DNA of 64,000 bases, taken from contig DXYF01000032.1 in the NCBI GenBank assembly GCA_019415945.1, forward strand, positions 1 through 64,000. The letters run 5' to 3'. The position numbers and the translations under genes were made by a program. Source of the stretch: Clostridiales bacterium (GTDB taxonomy: Bacteria; Bacillota; Clostridia; Oscillospirales; Acutalibacteraceae). The first letter of the stretch is position 1. The number at the start of each line of letters is the position of its first letter. The notes beneath the pieces were generated by a model. It was not told the origin of the DNA. It saw nothing but the letters and a program-made list of their open reading frames with translations, and did no database searches. Positions 8,630-17,029 of this stretch are shown here, piece by piece.

Positions 8630-9724
8630 TTAAAATAACTTTAATTTGTTAATCTCTTTTAATTTTTGTTGCATAGATATGTGTACATATTTTTGAAGTG
8701 TCATGCTCACATTAGAATGACCGAGAATTTCACTTACGCTTTTTACATCAATACCGTTTTCAATAGCTCTCGTTGCGAATGTATGCCTTAAAGCATGAAA
8801 ATTTATATCATTTATTTTTGCATTTGCAAGAATTTTTTTAAATTTATTTTGTAGGTTTCTGGGTTCAATATAATGTTTATTTCCTGTAAGGAAATATGTG
8901 TTTTTATTAAAATTCTTTACATTTTTGTATATGATTGATATTAGGTCATCTGTCATTGGTATTTCTCTTATTGAGTTGTTTGACTTTGGAGATTGTGAAA
9001 TAATTGTTGTTTTTGAATTATGATAATCATCAACTATCTGCACTCTTTGTATTGTTTTAGATACTTTAATAGTTTTATTTTTTAAATCTATATCAGACCA
9101 TTTTAACGCACAAATTTCACCTATGCGTAATCCGGTAAATAAACAAACTAAAATACCTAAGTTTATTAAGTCAATATTATTTAATAAATATCTTACTAAT
9201 TTTTCCTGTTCAAATACCGACAATACTTTCATATTTTCGGCATAAACTTTTTTAAACTGACAAGATGTTATTTCTAAACTCAAGTTATATTTATCATTTA
9301 CAAATGAAATGATAGCTTTAAATACAGTTGCAATATTTTTTTGCGTGCTTGGTGCAAGATTATTATTTTTAATTATTAATTCGTTTAAAGAATTTTTATT
9401 TAACTCATATAGTTTGCAGTTATTAAAAAACGGTAAAATATACTTTTCAACAATAAAATTATATTTGGCGTATGAAGATATTTTTATTGAGCTTTTTTTA
9501 TATTCAAGCCACTCTTTGCACGCATCTTTAAAATCAGTTTTAATACTGTTTGTGGATTTTTTTAAAGTGTTAGTTTTTATACTGTCAAGCTTTTCTTTTA
9601 CTTCTGTATAGGTTTTAGCATAAACTGAAGAATATTTTATTTTCCCATTACTGTCATACTCTTTAAAATACCGTCCCTCCCATCTTCCGTCTTTTCTTCT
9701 ATAAATATTTTGTTTTGTTCTCAT
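8630..9724 (-). CDS. Tyrosine recombinase / phage-type integrase
   Basis: A 364-residue recombinase. Residues ~5-45 (YRRKDGRWEGRYFKEYDSNG) form an arm-type DNA-binding domain, ~60-165 the SAM-like core-binding domain, and ~175-360 the catalytic domain with Arg in FTGLRIGEICALKW, HALRHTFATR (H-x-x-R), LGHSNVSMTLQKY (His and nucleophile Tyr). All catalytic residues are visible, so it looks functional. The start at 9724 follows GGTAGGTGATAAA; the frame runs further upstream without a ribosome site. It is more AT-rich than neighbours and is the only gene between two perfect 32-bp inverted repeats, which suggests a DNA inversion system rather than, or as well as, a prophage remnant. Confidence 0.93.
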   Translation of the reverse strand: MRTKQNIYRRKDGRWEGRYFKEYDSNGKIKYSSVYAKTYTEVKEKLDSIKTNTLKKSTNSIKTDFKDACKEWLEYKKSSIKISSYAKYNFIVEKYILPFFNNCKLYELNKNSLNELIIKNNNLAPSTQKNIATVFKAIISFVNDKYNLSLEITSCQFKKVYAENMKVLSVFEQEKLVRYLLNNIDLINLGILVCLFTGLRIGEICALKWSDIDLKNKTIKVSKTIQRVQIVDDYHNSKTTIISQSPKSNNSIREIPMTDDLISIIYKNVKNFNKNTYFLTGNKHYIEPRNLQNKFKKILANAKINDINFHALRHTFATRAIENGIDVKSVSEILGHSNVSMTLQKYVHISMQQKLKEINKLKLF

Positions 9725-9852
9725 TTTATCACCTACCCATATTTTGTATCTCAAAAAGACCATAGAATTGACCATATTAAGGCTTGAAAATAACGAATAT
9801 ATAACAAATTTAAGTATTTAAAAAAAAAATTAAAAAAATTTTAAAAAACATA

Positions 9853-9881
9853 TTGACATATAATGGTTAATTTGGTATTAT
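9853..9881 (+). promoter_or_regulatory. Outward-facing promoter inside the recombinase segment
   Basis: -35 TTGACA (9853-9858), 17-bp spacer, -10 TATTAT (9876-9881); a TATAAT also starts at 9879 with a longer spacing. It points rightward through the inverted repeat at 9910-9941, away from the recombinase gene. No gene follows in that direction before the hairpin at 10008-10043, so the product would be a short RNA or an antisense transcript to the lysis genes. Confidence 0.6.
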
Positions 9882-9909
9882 AATATCGAAGTTTGACAGA
9901 ACTTGCTTA

Positions 9910-9941
9910 TTCTAAAAATAACTTATTTCACGAAAATGGGT
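9910..9941 (-). repeat. Right copy of 32-bp perfect inverted repeat
   Basis: Exact reverse complement of 8527-8558 (TTCTAAAAATAAC...GAAAATGGGT on the plus strand). The similarity stops sharply on both sides, so the repeat is a defined 32-bp unit. Confidence 0.92.
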
Positions 9942-10007
9942 AATAATTTTGCGTTTTGTGTTCCGTAAAATTGTTACCTGTTTTTATTTTATTAATTTAT
10001 TAAAGGT

Positions 10008-10050
10008 GAGTTTGCCCCTCAAGTTAAAAATTGGGGCAAACTCATTATAT
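10008..10050. terminator. Strong hairpin between recombinase segment and lysis module
   Basis: Perfect 11-bp stem GAGTTTGCCCC (10008-10018) / GGGGCAAACTC (10033-10043). A T-rich run follows on the plus strand; on the minus strand it lies right after the amidase stop. It could end the lysis operon and any rightward transcript from 9853. Confidence 0.75.
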
Positions 10051-10063
10051 TTTTAATCAAAAA

Positions 10064-10861
10064 TCAGATTTTTTCGGTATAATCAAGGGCAATCCAGCCT
10101 GCACCGCTTTTCAGCTTGCCCCACTTTGAAGCACCCTTGCCGTCTTTTTCTTCAACGATAGTATAAGCACCGCCTTTTTCTATTGCACCGACTATATCGT
10201 AGTCAGTACCCGGACCTTTTCTGATATTCACTCCGTCTGAGGGGGTAATTCTCACTATATAGCTTTTAAAAGCCGATGAGCTGTCCGAAGTTGTCGTTGA
10301 AGAGCCAACCGAGGTGTTGGGTGTTGTGGCGGACACATATTTAACTTTAAAGTGATTGCATAGCCCTTGGCAGATTGCTTCGCCGATGTTTTTTATATTT
10401 TTTATAATCCAGTCAGCACCTGTCTTTGTATCGTGAAATTCGCACTCTACATAGACGGTAATTGCTTTGGGCGTGTTTATCTCGTACAGCCCCGTGTTTA
10501 CCGTCACGCTGTCCGCCGTTCCGGGGGATATTGCACCGAGAGTTTTTAAAACGGCATTTGCAGGTGCCGTGTTGGCGGCTGCCGAGCTGTAACAAAAAAT
10601 TCTTGTTCCGCCTGTCACCTTGCCGTTGTAGGCGTTGGTGTGAATGGGCATGTGAATGTCCGCTTTAAAGGCGTCCGATTCATTACAGCGATTTTGCATT
10701 GAATCGCCTGCCTTGCCGACCTTAACCTCAAAACCGCAGCGTTTGAGTGCCGCCGCGGCGGCGTCTGCGATTTTTTCGCACTGTGCCATTTCATTTGTGT
10801 TGCCTGAGGCGTAGATGTTGCCGCTCTGTGTTGAGGGACTTAGATAAATTTTTTTAGCCAT
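10064..10861 (-). CDS. N-acetylmuramoyl-L-alanine amidase with SH3b domain (endolysin-like)
   Basis: A 265-residue cell-wall hydrolase. Residues ~1-175 are an Amidase_3-type catalytic domain of the variety that starts IYLSPSTQSGN, with GNTNEMAQCEKIA, HMPIHTNAYNG and VECEFHDTKTGADWI supplying the likely zinc ligands and catalytic Glu. After a Ser/Thr-rich linker (TTPNTSVGSSTTTSDSSS), residues ~198-262 form an SH3b wall-binding domain (VNIRKGPGTDYDIVGAIEKG...). There is no signal peptide, as expected for an endolysin released through a holin. It overlaps the holin gene by eight bases. It cuts the bond between muramic acid and the stem peptide. Confidence 0.9.
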   Translation of the reverse strand: MAKKIYLSPSTQSGNIYASGNTNEMAQCEKIADAAAAALKRCGFEVKVGKAGDSMQNRCNESDAFKADIHMPIHTNAYNGKVTGGTRIFCYSSAAANTAPANAVLKTLGAISPGTADSVTVNTGLYEINTPKAITVYVECEFHDTKTGADWIIKNIKNIGEAICQGLCNHFKVKYVSATTPNTSVGSSTTTSDSSSAFKSYIVRITPSDGVNIRKGPGTDYDIVGAIEKGGAYTIVEEKDGKGASKWGKLKSGAGWIALDYTEKI

Positions 10862-11090
10862 CGTTTTTGTCTTCTCCTTTTTTCATATTCATTACTGCTG
10901 CCGAGCCTGCTGAAATTGCAGAAACCGCAAGACCTATCAAGGCGTTTTTTACGACATCGCCGTCGGCAAAGTCAACGCCTGCCGCATAGAGCGAAATATT
11001 AGTTATTACATAGCCTATTGCAGTCTGCAAAAATGTTCGCAGAGCACGGTACAAACATTCCTTTGTAAAAGTAACATTTAAAATCTTCAT
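10854..11090 (-). CDS. Phage-type holin (r1t-like)
   Basis: A 78-residue membrane protein starting MKILNVTFTKECLYRALRTF, with two hydrophobic segments (FLQTAIGYVITNISLYAAG and ALIGLAVSAISAGSAAVMNM) and a charged tail KKGEDKNDG. This layout and the RALRTFLQTAIGYV stretch match small phage holins of the lactococcal r1t type. The start at 11090 is preferred because AAAGGA lies 11 bases upstream; the frame continues to 11111 without a ribosome site. It would make pores that let the neighbouring amidase reach the wall. Confidence 0.82.
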   Translation of the reverse strand: MKILNVTFTKECLYRALRTFLQTAIGYVITNISLYAAGVDFADGDVVKNALIGLAVSAISAGSAAVMNMKKGEDKNDG

Positions 11091-11147
11091 AAAATTTAAG
11101 CATCCTTTCATATTAGGCAGTGCTCACTAACATAATATGGCACTGAT

Positions 11148-11390
11148 TTAAATTTGTTCTTTTTCAAGATCTTTAATGCGGTGATCGGCTGTTTTTAGCT
11201 TATTGTCGATAACCGCTTCGTGCTGTTCAAGGCGGTATACACGCTCTACAAGATTGTTGTGCTTGTCAACCTTTTTTTCAAGCTGTTCAATTCTGTAGTT
11301 TGTAAGTCTTGATGTTGCACACACGCCTGCAAGAGAGCCAAGCAAGGTTCCCGCAAATGAGAGCAACGCCAAAATCATTTGTTCACTCAC
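11148..11390 (-). CDS. Small membrane coiled-coil protein of the lysis module
   Basis: An 80-residue protein with one N-terminal hydrophobic segment (MILALLSFAGTLLGSLAGVCATS) and a long predicted coiled coil with leucine spacing (RIEQLEKKVDKHNNLVERVYRLEQHEAVIDNKLKTAD). It has a GTG start behind GGAGGTGATTAA. Position before holin and amidase and the general shape recall phage XhlA-type lysis accessory proteins, but sequence identity is not certain. It is the first gene after the uvrA terminator, and no clear promoter is seen, so expression may depend on read-through. Confidence 0.75.
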   Translation of the reverse strand: MSEQMILALLSFAGTLLGSLAGVCATSRLTNYRIEQLEKKVDKHNNLVERVYRLEQHEAVIDNKLKTADHRIKDLEKEQI

Positions 11391-11413
11391 TTAATCACCT
11401 CCACTTACAGGGC

Positions 11414-11452
11414 AAAAAAAAGAAAAGTTGCATAAAAATATGCAACTTTTCA
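11414..11452 (-). terminator. Terminator of uvrA
   Basis: GAAAAGTTGCATA (11422-11434) / TATGCAACTTTTC (11439-11451) followed on the minus strand by eight T. It separates uvrA from the lysis genes. Confidence 0.9.
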
Positions 11453-11472
11453 AAAATTTGTAAAATTATTTT

Positions 11473-14298
11473 TTATTTTTCAAGAAACGGCTTTAGATAC
11501 TGCCCCGTAAAGGACTTTTCGCACTCAGCCACCTGTTCGGGTGTTCCCTGCACCACGATTTCGCCGCCCATATCTCCGCCCTCGGGTCCGAGGTCGATTA
11601 TGTGGTCGGCGGTTTTTATTAAGTCGAGATTATGCTCAATAACAACAACCGTATTTCCGCCCTCGACAAGAAGCTGGAGAACATCAACAAGTCTGTGTAC
11701 ATCGGCTATATGAAGTCCCGTTGTCGGCTCATCAAGGATATATATCGTTTTGCCCGTGCTTCGCTTTGACAGCTCCGTTGCAAGCTTAACTCTCTGTGCC
11801 TCGCCGCCCGAAAGAGTTGTTGCAGGCTGACCGAGCTGAATGTAGCCGAGTCCCACATCATAAAGCGTTTTTAGCTTTTTGTAGATTTTGGGAATGTTTG
11901 AGAAAAACTCCATTGCCTCTTCTACCGACATTTCAAGCACATCGCTTATGGATTTTCCCTTGTACTTAACTTCAAGGGTTTCGCGGTTGTACCTCTTGCC
12001 TTTGCAGACCTCGCAGGGAACATATACATCGGATAAAAAGTGCATTTCTATCTTGATTATTCCGTCGCCCTGACAAGCCTCGCACCTGCCGCCCTTGACA
12101 TTGAACGAAAAGCGGCTTTGCGTAAATCCACGCATTTTTGCGTCCTGCGTCGTGGCAAACAACGCCCTTATCTCAGTAAAAAGTCCCGTATATGTCGCAG
12201 GATTTGAGCGTGGGGTTCTGCCGATAGGGCTTTGGTCAATGGCTATCACCTTGTCAAGATTTTCAAGCCCCTTTATCGCTTTGTGTTTGCCTGCAATCAG
12301 CTTTGCCCCGTTAAGCTCGCGGGCAAGCGACTTGTAGAGGATTTCGTTTATCAGCGAGCTTTTGCCTGAGCCTGAAACACCCGTTACGCAGACAAGCTCG
12401 CCCAGCGGAATCCTGACATTGATATTTTTGAGATTGTTTTGCGACGCACCGACTATTTCAACAAACTTTCCGTTTCCCTTTCTGCGTTTTTCGGGAACGG
12501 GGACACGGCGTTTCCCGCTTAGATACTGACCCGTCATTGATTTTTCGCACGCTTTTATCTTGTTTACATCGCCCGTGCAGACAATTTCTCCTCCGTGTAT
12601 GCCCGCACCGGGACCGACATCGACTATATAGTCGGCGGCGTACATGGTGTCCTCGTCGTGCTCTACGACGATTACCGTATTGCCCAAATCACGCAGTCTT
12701 TTTAAAGTTTTTAACAGTTTTTCGTTATCTCGCTGATGAAGCCCTATGCTCGGCTCGTCGAGAATATACAGCACGCCCATGAGGGAACTGCCGATCTGGG
12801 TTGCAAGGCGGATACGCTGGCTCTCTCCTCCCGAAAGCGTGCCGGAACTTCTTGAGAGCGACAAATAGCCCAGTCCCACGCTCTTGAGGAAATTAAGCCT
12901 TTCGGTTATTTCTTTGATGATTTCGCTGCCGATAATCTGCTCTTTTTCCGACAGCTTTAAATTTTTAATAAATTCAAGTGAATCCACCACCGACATTTTG
13001 CAAAAATCGGATATGTTTATTCCGCCCACGGTTACGGCAAGGCTCTCCTTGGAAAGCCGTTCGCCGTGACATTCATCGCATGGAATTTCAGCCATATACG
13101 CACGGATTTCGTCTTTTATCCAATTACTGCTTGTTTCACGGTAGCGTCGCTCAAGGTTGTTGATTATGCCCTCAAAGCTCTGCTCGTATGTTCCGCTTCC
13201 GTAAACGGATTTGCGGTTTATAACAAGTTTTTCGTCACCCGTACCGTAAAGGATTATGTTTATTACATTTTCGGGAATTTCTTTAATCGGCTGTGTAAGC
13301 GAAAAGTTATATTTTTTGGCAAGAGCCTCAAAATACATTGCGGCAATAGAGCTTCCTTCCATTGCCCAGCCGCTTCCCTTTATTGCACCGTCCTTGATGC
13401 TTTTATTCTTGTCGGGAATTATTTTATCCTCGTCAATCTTTAGAAACACTCCGAGTCCCGTGCATTTCGGACAAGCTCCGAACGGGTTGTTAAACGAAAA
13501 CATACGGGGCGATAAATCGTCAATGCTCACACCGTGTTCGGGGCAGGCATATTTTTGCGAAAAGGTTACTTCTTCTCCGTTTGAAAAGCTGACGGCAATC
13601 AGCCCGCCCGAGAGTTTTGACGCAGTTTCTATGCTGTCGGAAAGGCGGGAGGTGATTTCCTGTTTAATTACAAGTCGGTCAACCACTACATCAATGTTAT
13701 GTTTTTTGTTTTTTTCAAGCGGAATTTTCTCGGACAAGTCATAAATGATTCCGTCCGCTCTTACACGCACAAATCCCGATTTTCTGGCTGCATCAAGAGT
13801 TTTTGCGTGTTCGCCCTTTCTTCCCCTTACTACGGGTGCCATAATTTGAATCTTTGTGCCCTCGTCATAGGACATAATTTTGTCGACAATCTGGTCAACC
13901 GTCTGCTGTCGAATTTCACGGCCGCAAACAGTACAGTGCGGAACGCCCACTCTTGCATACAGCAAACGCAGATAGTCATATATTTCGGTTACTGTGCCGA
14001 CCGTTGAGCGGGGGTTTTTTGATGTTGTTTTTTGGTCTATTGAAATTGCAGGCGACAAGCCCTCGATGCTCTCAACATTGGGCTTGTCCATCTGACCGAG
14101 AAACATTCTGGCGTATGAAGAAAGACTTTCAACATATCTACGCTGTCCCTCGGCGTAAATTGTATCAAAAGCAAGCGAGCTTTTTCCCGAACCCGAAAGT
14201 CCCGTTAATACAACAAGCTTGTTTCTGGGAATTTCAACATCAACATTTTTTAGGTTATGCTCCTTTGCTCCTCTTACGATTATTTTATCCTGTGCCAT
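11473..14298 (-). CDS. uvrA: Excinuclease ABC subunit A
   Basis: A 941-residue UvrA, full length. It has two ABC modules: Walker A LTGLSGSGKSSLAFDT near the N-terminus and VTGVSGSGKSSLINEI mid-protein, signature LSGGESQRIRLA and LSGGEAQRVKLA, and Walker B YILDEPSIGLH and YILDEPTTGLH. Zinc-binding CxxC pairs are visible (CPKCTG; CEACQGDGIIKIEM followed by CEVCKGKRYN). It recognises bulky DNA damage and loads UvrB. The start at 14298 (MAQDKIIVRGAKEH) follows AAGGGGATACAAA; six codons further upstream are not supported. uvrB and uvrC are not in the window. Confidence 0.98.
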   Translation of the reverse strand: MAQDKIIVRGAKEHNLKNVDVEIPRNKLVVLTGLSGSGKSSLAFDTIYAEGQRRYVESLSSYARMFLGQMDKPNVESIEGLSPAISIDQKTTSKNPRSTVGTVTEIYDYLRLLYARVGVPHCTVCGREIRQQTVDQIVDKIMSYDEGTKIQIMAPVVRGRKGEHAKTLDAARKSGFVRVRADGIIYDLSEKIPLEKNKKHNIDVVVDRLVIKQEITSRLSDSIETASKLSGGLIAVSFSNGEEVTFSQKYACPEHGVSIDDLSPRMFSFNNPFGACPKCTGLGVFLKIDEDKIIPDKNKSIKDGAIKGSGWAMEGSSIAAMYFEALAKKYNFSLTQPIKEIPENVINIILYGTGDEKLVINRKSVYGSGTYEQSFEGIINNLERRYRETSSNWIKDEIRAYMAEIPCDECHGERLSKESLAVTVGGINISDFCKMSVVDSLEFIKNLKLSEKEQIIGSEIIKEITERLNFLKSVGLGYLSLSRSSGTLSGGESQRIRLATQIGSSLMGVLYILDEPSIGLHQRDNEKLLKTLKRLRDLGNTVIVVEHDEDTMYAADYIVDVGPGAGIHGGEIVCTGDVNKIKACEKSMTGQYLSGKRRVPVPEKRRKGNGKFVEIVGASQNNLKNINVRIPLGELVCVTGVSGSGKSSLINEILYKSLARELNGAKLIAGKHKAIKGLENLDKVIAIDQSPIGRTPRSNPATYTGLFTEIRALFATTQDAKMRGFTQSRFSFNVKGGRCEACQGDGIIKIEMHFLSDVYVPCEVCKGKRYNRETLEVKYKGKSISDVLEMSVEEAMEFFSNIPKIYKKLKTLYDVGLGYIQLGQPATTLSGGEAQRVKLATELSKRSTGKTIYILDEPTTGLHIADVHRLVDVLQLLVEGGNTVVVIEHNLDLIKTADHIIDLGPEGGDMGGEIVVQGTPEQVAECEKSFTGQYLKPFLEK

Positions 14299-14327
14299 TT
14301 TGTATCCCCTTATCACAATGTAAAAGG

Positions 14328-14358
14328 CTGAAATAGCCTCCCGAAGGAGGCTATTTGC
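14328..14358 (-). terminator. Terminator of ftsH
   Basis: AAATAGCCTCC (14331-14341) / GGAGGCTATTT (14346-14356) with a four-base loop, directly after the ftsH stop. The following T-run is weak. Confidence 0.7.
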
Positions 14359-14361
14359 TGA

Positions 14362-16452
14362 TTATTCTTCTGTAGAATTATCTTGAGTTTCTTCGTTTAC
14401 TGCTTCATCGGAAGTAGTCTGAGGTTCTTCTTTCACCGTTTCATCGGAAGTATTCTTTGGTTCTTCGCTTTCTTCCGGCTCCGAAGGTTCAACATATGTG
14501 CCGTTCATAACAGCCTCAAAGTCCTCACTGCCCATTTTCTCATGCTTCATAAGATATGCGGCAATTTCGTGAAGCTTATCAATGTTTTCGCTGAGGATTT
14601 TTTCAGCCTTTGCGTACGCTTCGTTTACGATTTTGAGAACAAGCTCATCAATTTTTGCGGCGGTTGCTTCGGAATAATCCTGTGTGTGTCCCATATCTCT
14701 GCCGAGGAACACCGCACCGTTGTCAGAACCGTAGCAAACACAGCCGAGTTCCTTTGTCATACCGTACTTTGTCACCATTGAACGGGCAGTCTTTGTTGCT
14801 TTTTCAATATCGTTGGACGCACCCGTTGAAATATCGTCAAGAATAAGTGCTTCCGCAACTCGTCCGCCGAGGCACACCACAATGTCCTCAAGCATTTCAT
14901 TGCGTGAATTGTACGACTTGTCTTCACTCGGAAGCGGCATGGTATATCCGCCTGCCATTCCTCTCGGAATAATGGATATTTCATGTACGGGGTCCTGAGT
15001 TTCAAGCTTATCAAAGAGAATTGCATGACCCGCCTCGTGGTAAGCCGTGAGCTTTTTCTCCTTGTCGCTCATAACCTTTGATTTTTTCTCAGCACCTACA
15101 ACTACCTTGACGGTTGCCTCTTCGATTTCCTGCATTGTAATTGCCTTTTTATTTTTCCTTGCTGCAAGCAACGCTGCCTCGTTAAGGAGGTTTTCAAGGT
15201 CTGCACCCGTAAAGCCTGCCGTTGTCTTGGCAATCGTCTTGAGCTTAACATCGGGAGCAAGCGGCTTTTTGCGTGCGTGAACCTTAAGGATTGCCTCACG
15301 GCCGTTAACATCGGGATAGCTTACAATTACCTGACGGTCAAATCTGCCCGGACGCATCAACGCAGGGTCAAGTACATCGGGTCGGTTTGTTGCCGCAATA
15401 AGGATAACGCCCTCGTTTGCACCAAAACCATCCATCTCTACAAGAAGCTGATTGAGAGTTTGCTCACGCTCATCGTTTCCGCCGCCGAGGCCTGCACCTC
15501 TCTGACGACCGACTGCGTCAATCTCGTCAATGAATATAATACACGGCGAATTTTTCTTTGCCTGGTCAAACAGGTCACGCACTCTCGACGCACCGACGCC
15601 GACAAACATTTCTACAAAGTCGGAACCTGAGATTGAGAAGAACGGTACTCCTGCCTCGCCTGCAACTGCTCTTGCAAGCAAGGTTTTACCTGTTCCGGGA
15701 GGTCCTACAAGCAAAACGCCCTTTGGTATTCTTGCACCGAGCCTATTGTACTTATCGGGAGCTTTGAGGAATTCTACAACCTCTGAAAGCTCTTCTTTCT
15801 CTTCGTCGGCACCTGCCACATCATCAAATGTAGTCTTACGCTTTTCATCATTTGTGTTTTTAATCTTGGCTTTGCCGAAATTCATTTCCTTGCCGCCGAG
15901 ACCGCCTGCACTCATCTTCTTCATGATGAATATCCATGCACCGATAAACAGCACTGTAAGAAGCAGCGTCGGTATAAGCTCCATCAACAGCGAGTTATCG
16001 CTGGGCAAAATCTCTTTATAAGGTATCAGCTTTCGTTTACCTTCGTCGTCCGTTGCCTCGTAACGATAAGGCTCGATATTGTCAAGAAATCTTTGAATAT
16101 CAGCAAACTGACCCTTTACAACTACCTGTTTCGGCTGCTGACTGCCCTTTGTTGTGGTGCCCGTAGTACCTGATACCGTTGTTGACTGCTCTGCAGCCTC
16201 TGACGAAGAAGCAGTTCCGCCGTTATCGGACTCAACAGCTTTAACGCCCTCTTTGAGCGTAACTTCTACAACACCCGTGCCGTAGTTTACTATAAAGCTG
16301 TCAACTTTGCCGTCTATAAAGTACTGTTCAATCACCGAATTCATAGGTGTTTCCGTCTGGCGTGAACCGTAAAGCATTGCAACCGCTAATATAACTAAAA
16401 TGGGTATTCCCAAATATAAAAGCAGATTGCGTACCTTTTTCTTATTATCCAA
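14362..16452 (-). CDS. ftsH: ATP-dependent zinc metalloprotease FtsH
   Basis: A membrane-anchored AAA+ protease of about 696 residues that degrades misfolded and regulatory proteins. It has a transmembrane helix near the N-terminus (LLLYLGIPILVILAVAMLYG), an extracytoplasmic domain, a second helix (LLMELIPTLLLTVLFIGAWIFIM), AAA+ Walker A GPPGTGKTLLARAVAGEAG, Walker B IIFIDEIDAVG, SRH motif ATNRPDVLDPALMRPGRFDR and zinc site HEAGHA. The TTG at 16452 is preferred since GAGGAG sits eight bases ahead; a GTG at 16461 overlaps that site. The acidic, repetitive C-tail (EEPKNTSDETVKEEPQTTSDE) is characteristic of the family but longer than usual. It follows hpt. Confidence 0.96.
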   Translation of the reverse strand: MDNKKKVRNLLLYLGIPILVILAVAMLYGSRQTETPMNSVIEQYFIDGKVDSFIVNYGTGVVEVTLKEGVKAVESDNGGTASSSEAAEQSTTVSGTTGTTTKGSQQPKQVVVKGQFADIQRFLDNIEPYRYEATDDEGKRKLIPYKEILPSDNSLLMELIPTLLLTVLFIGAWIFIMKKMSAGGLGGKEMNFGKAKIKNTNDEKRKTTFDDVAGADEEKEELSEVVEFLKAPDKYNRLGARIPKGVLLVGPPGTGKTLLARAVAGEAGVPFFSISGSDFVEMFVGVGASRVRDLFDQAKKNSPCIIFIDEIDAVGRQRGAGLGGGNDEREQTLNQLLVEMDGFGANEGVILIAATNRPDVLDPALMRPGRFDRQVIVSYPDVNGREAILKVHARKKPLAPDVKLKTIAKTTAGFTGADLENLLNEAALLAARKNKKAITMQEIEEATVKVVVGAEKKSKVMSDKEKKLTAYHEAGHAILFDKLETQDPVHEISIIPRGMAGGYTMPLPSEDKSYNSRNEMLEDIVVCLGGRVAEALILDDISTGASNDIEKATKTARSMVTKYGMTKELGCVCYGSDNGAVFLGRDMGHTQDYSEATAAKIDELVLKIVNEAYAKAEKILSENIDKLHEIAAYLMKHEKMGSEDFEAVMNGTYVEPSEPEESEEPKNTSDETVKEEPQTTSDEAVNEETQDNSTEE

Positions 16453-16493
16453 TATTGTCACTCCTCTTTATATTATTATAATAAGCAGTATAT

Positions 16494-17027
16494 TTATGTA
16501 TAAACCGAGGGGCTTAAAATACCCACATACGGAAGATTTCTGTACAATTCATTGTAGTCAAGCCCATATCCGACAATAAACTTATCGGGGATTATCATTC
16601 CCGTATAATCGGGAACAATACTTGACTGACGCCTTTCGGGTTTGTCAAAAAGCGTACAAATCCTGACTGTTTTAGCTTTTTTGCTGATAAGATACTGTTT
16701 TATATATTCAAGGGTTCTGCCCGTGTCGATTATATCCTCAACTATCAGAATATCTTTTCCGCTTATATCGCAATCAATATCCTTTGTAATTTGAATTTTG
16801 CCCGTGCTTTGAGTACCGCTGTAGCTTGAAGCAATAATAAAATCAACAGGAAAATCCAAATGGATTTTACGCATAAGGTCAGTCATAAATGTCATGCTGC
16901 CCTTTAACAAACCAATCATAATAAATTCTTTGCAATTATAATCTTTTTCTATCTGTTTTGCAATAGACTTCACAATATTTTCAATTTCTTTTTCGCAAAC
17001 AAGTATAGATTCTATATCCTTGTGCAT
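16494..17027 (-). CDS. hpt: Hypoxanthine phosphoribosyltransferase
   Basis: A 177-residue purine salvage enzyme that makes IMP or GMP from hypoxanthine or guanine and PRPP. The PRPP-binding loop ILIVEDIIDTGRTL (residues ~95-108) and the N-terminal LLKGSMTFMTDLMR are typical. It lies between tilS and ftsH with two bases to tilS; the tilS-hpt-ftsH order is the classic Firmicutes arrangement. Confidence 0.95.
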   Translation of the reverse strand: MHKDIESILVCEKEIENIVKSIAKQIEKDYNCKEFIMIGLLKGSMTFMTDLMRKIHLDFPVDFIIASSYSGTQSTGKIQITKDIDCDISGKDILIVEDIIDTGRTLEYIKQYLISKKAKTVRICTLFDKPERRQSSIVPDYTGMIIPDKFIVGYGLDYNELYRNLPYVGILSPSVYT

Positions 17028-17029
17028 TA

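Noticed and set aside
8527..11390. A prophage spanning the integrase and the lysis genes
   Set aside because: No capsid, terminase, portal, tail or replication genes lie between or nearby, and the recombinase is bounded by inverted rather than direct repeats. A remnant is possible but a prophage is not supported.
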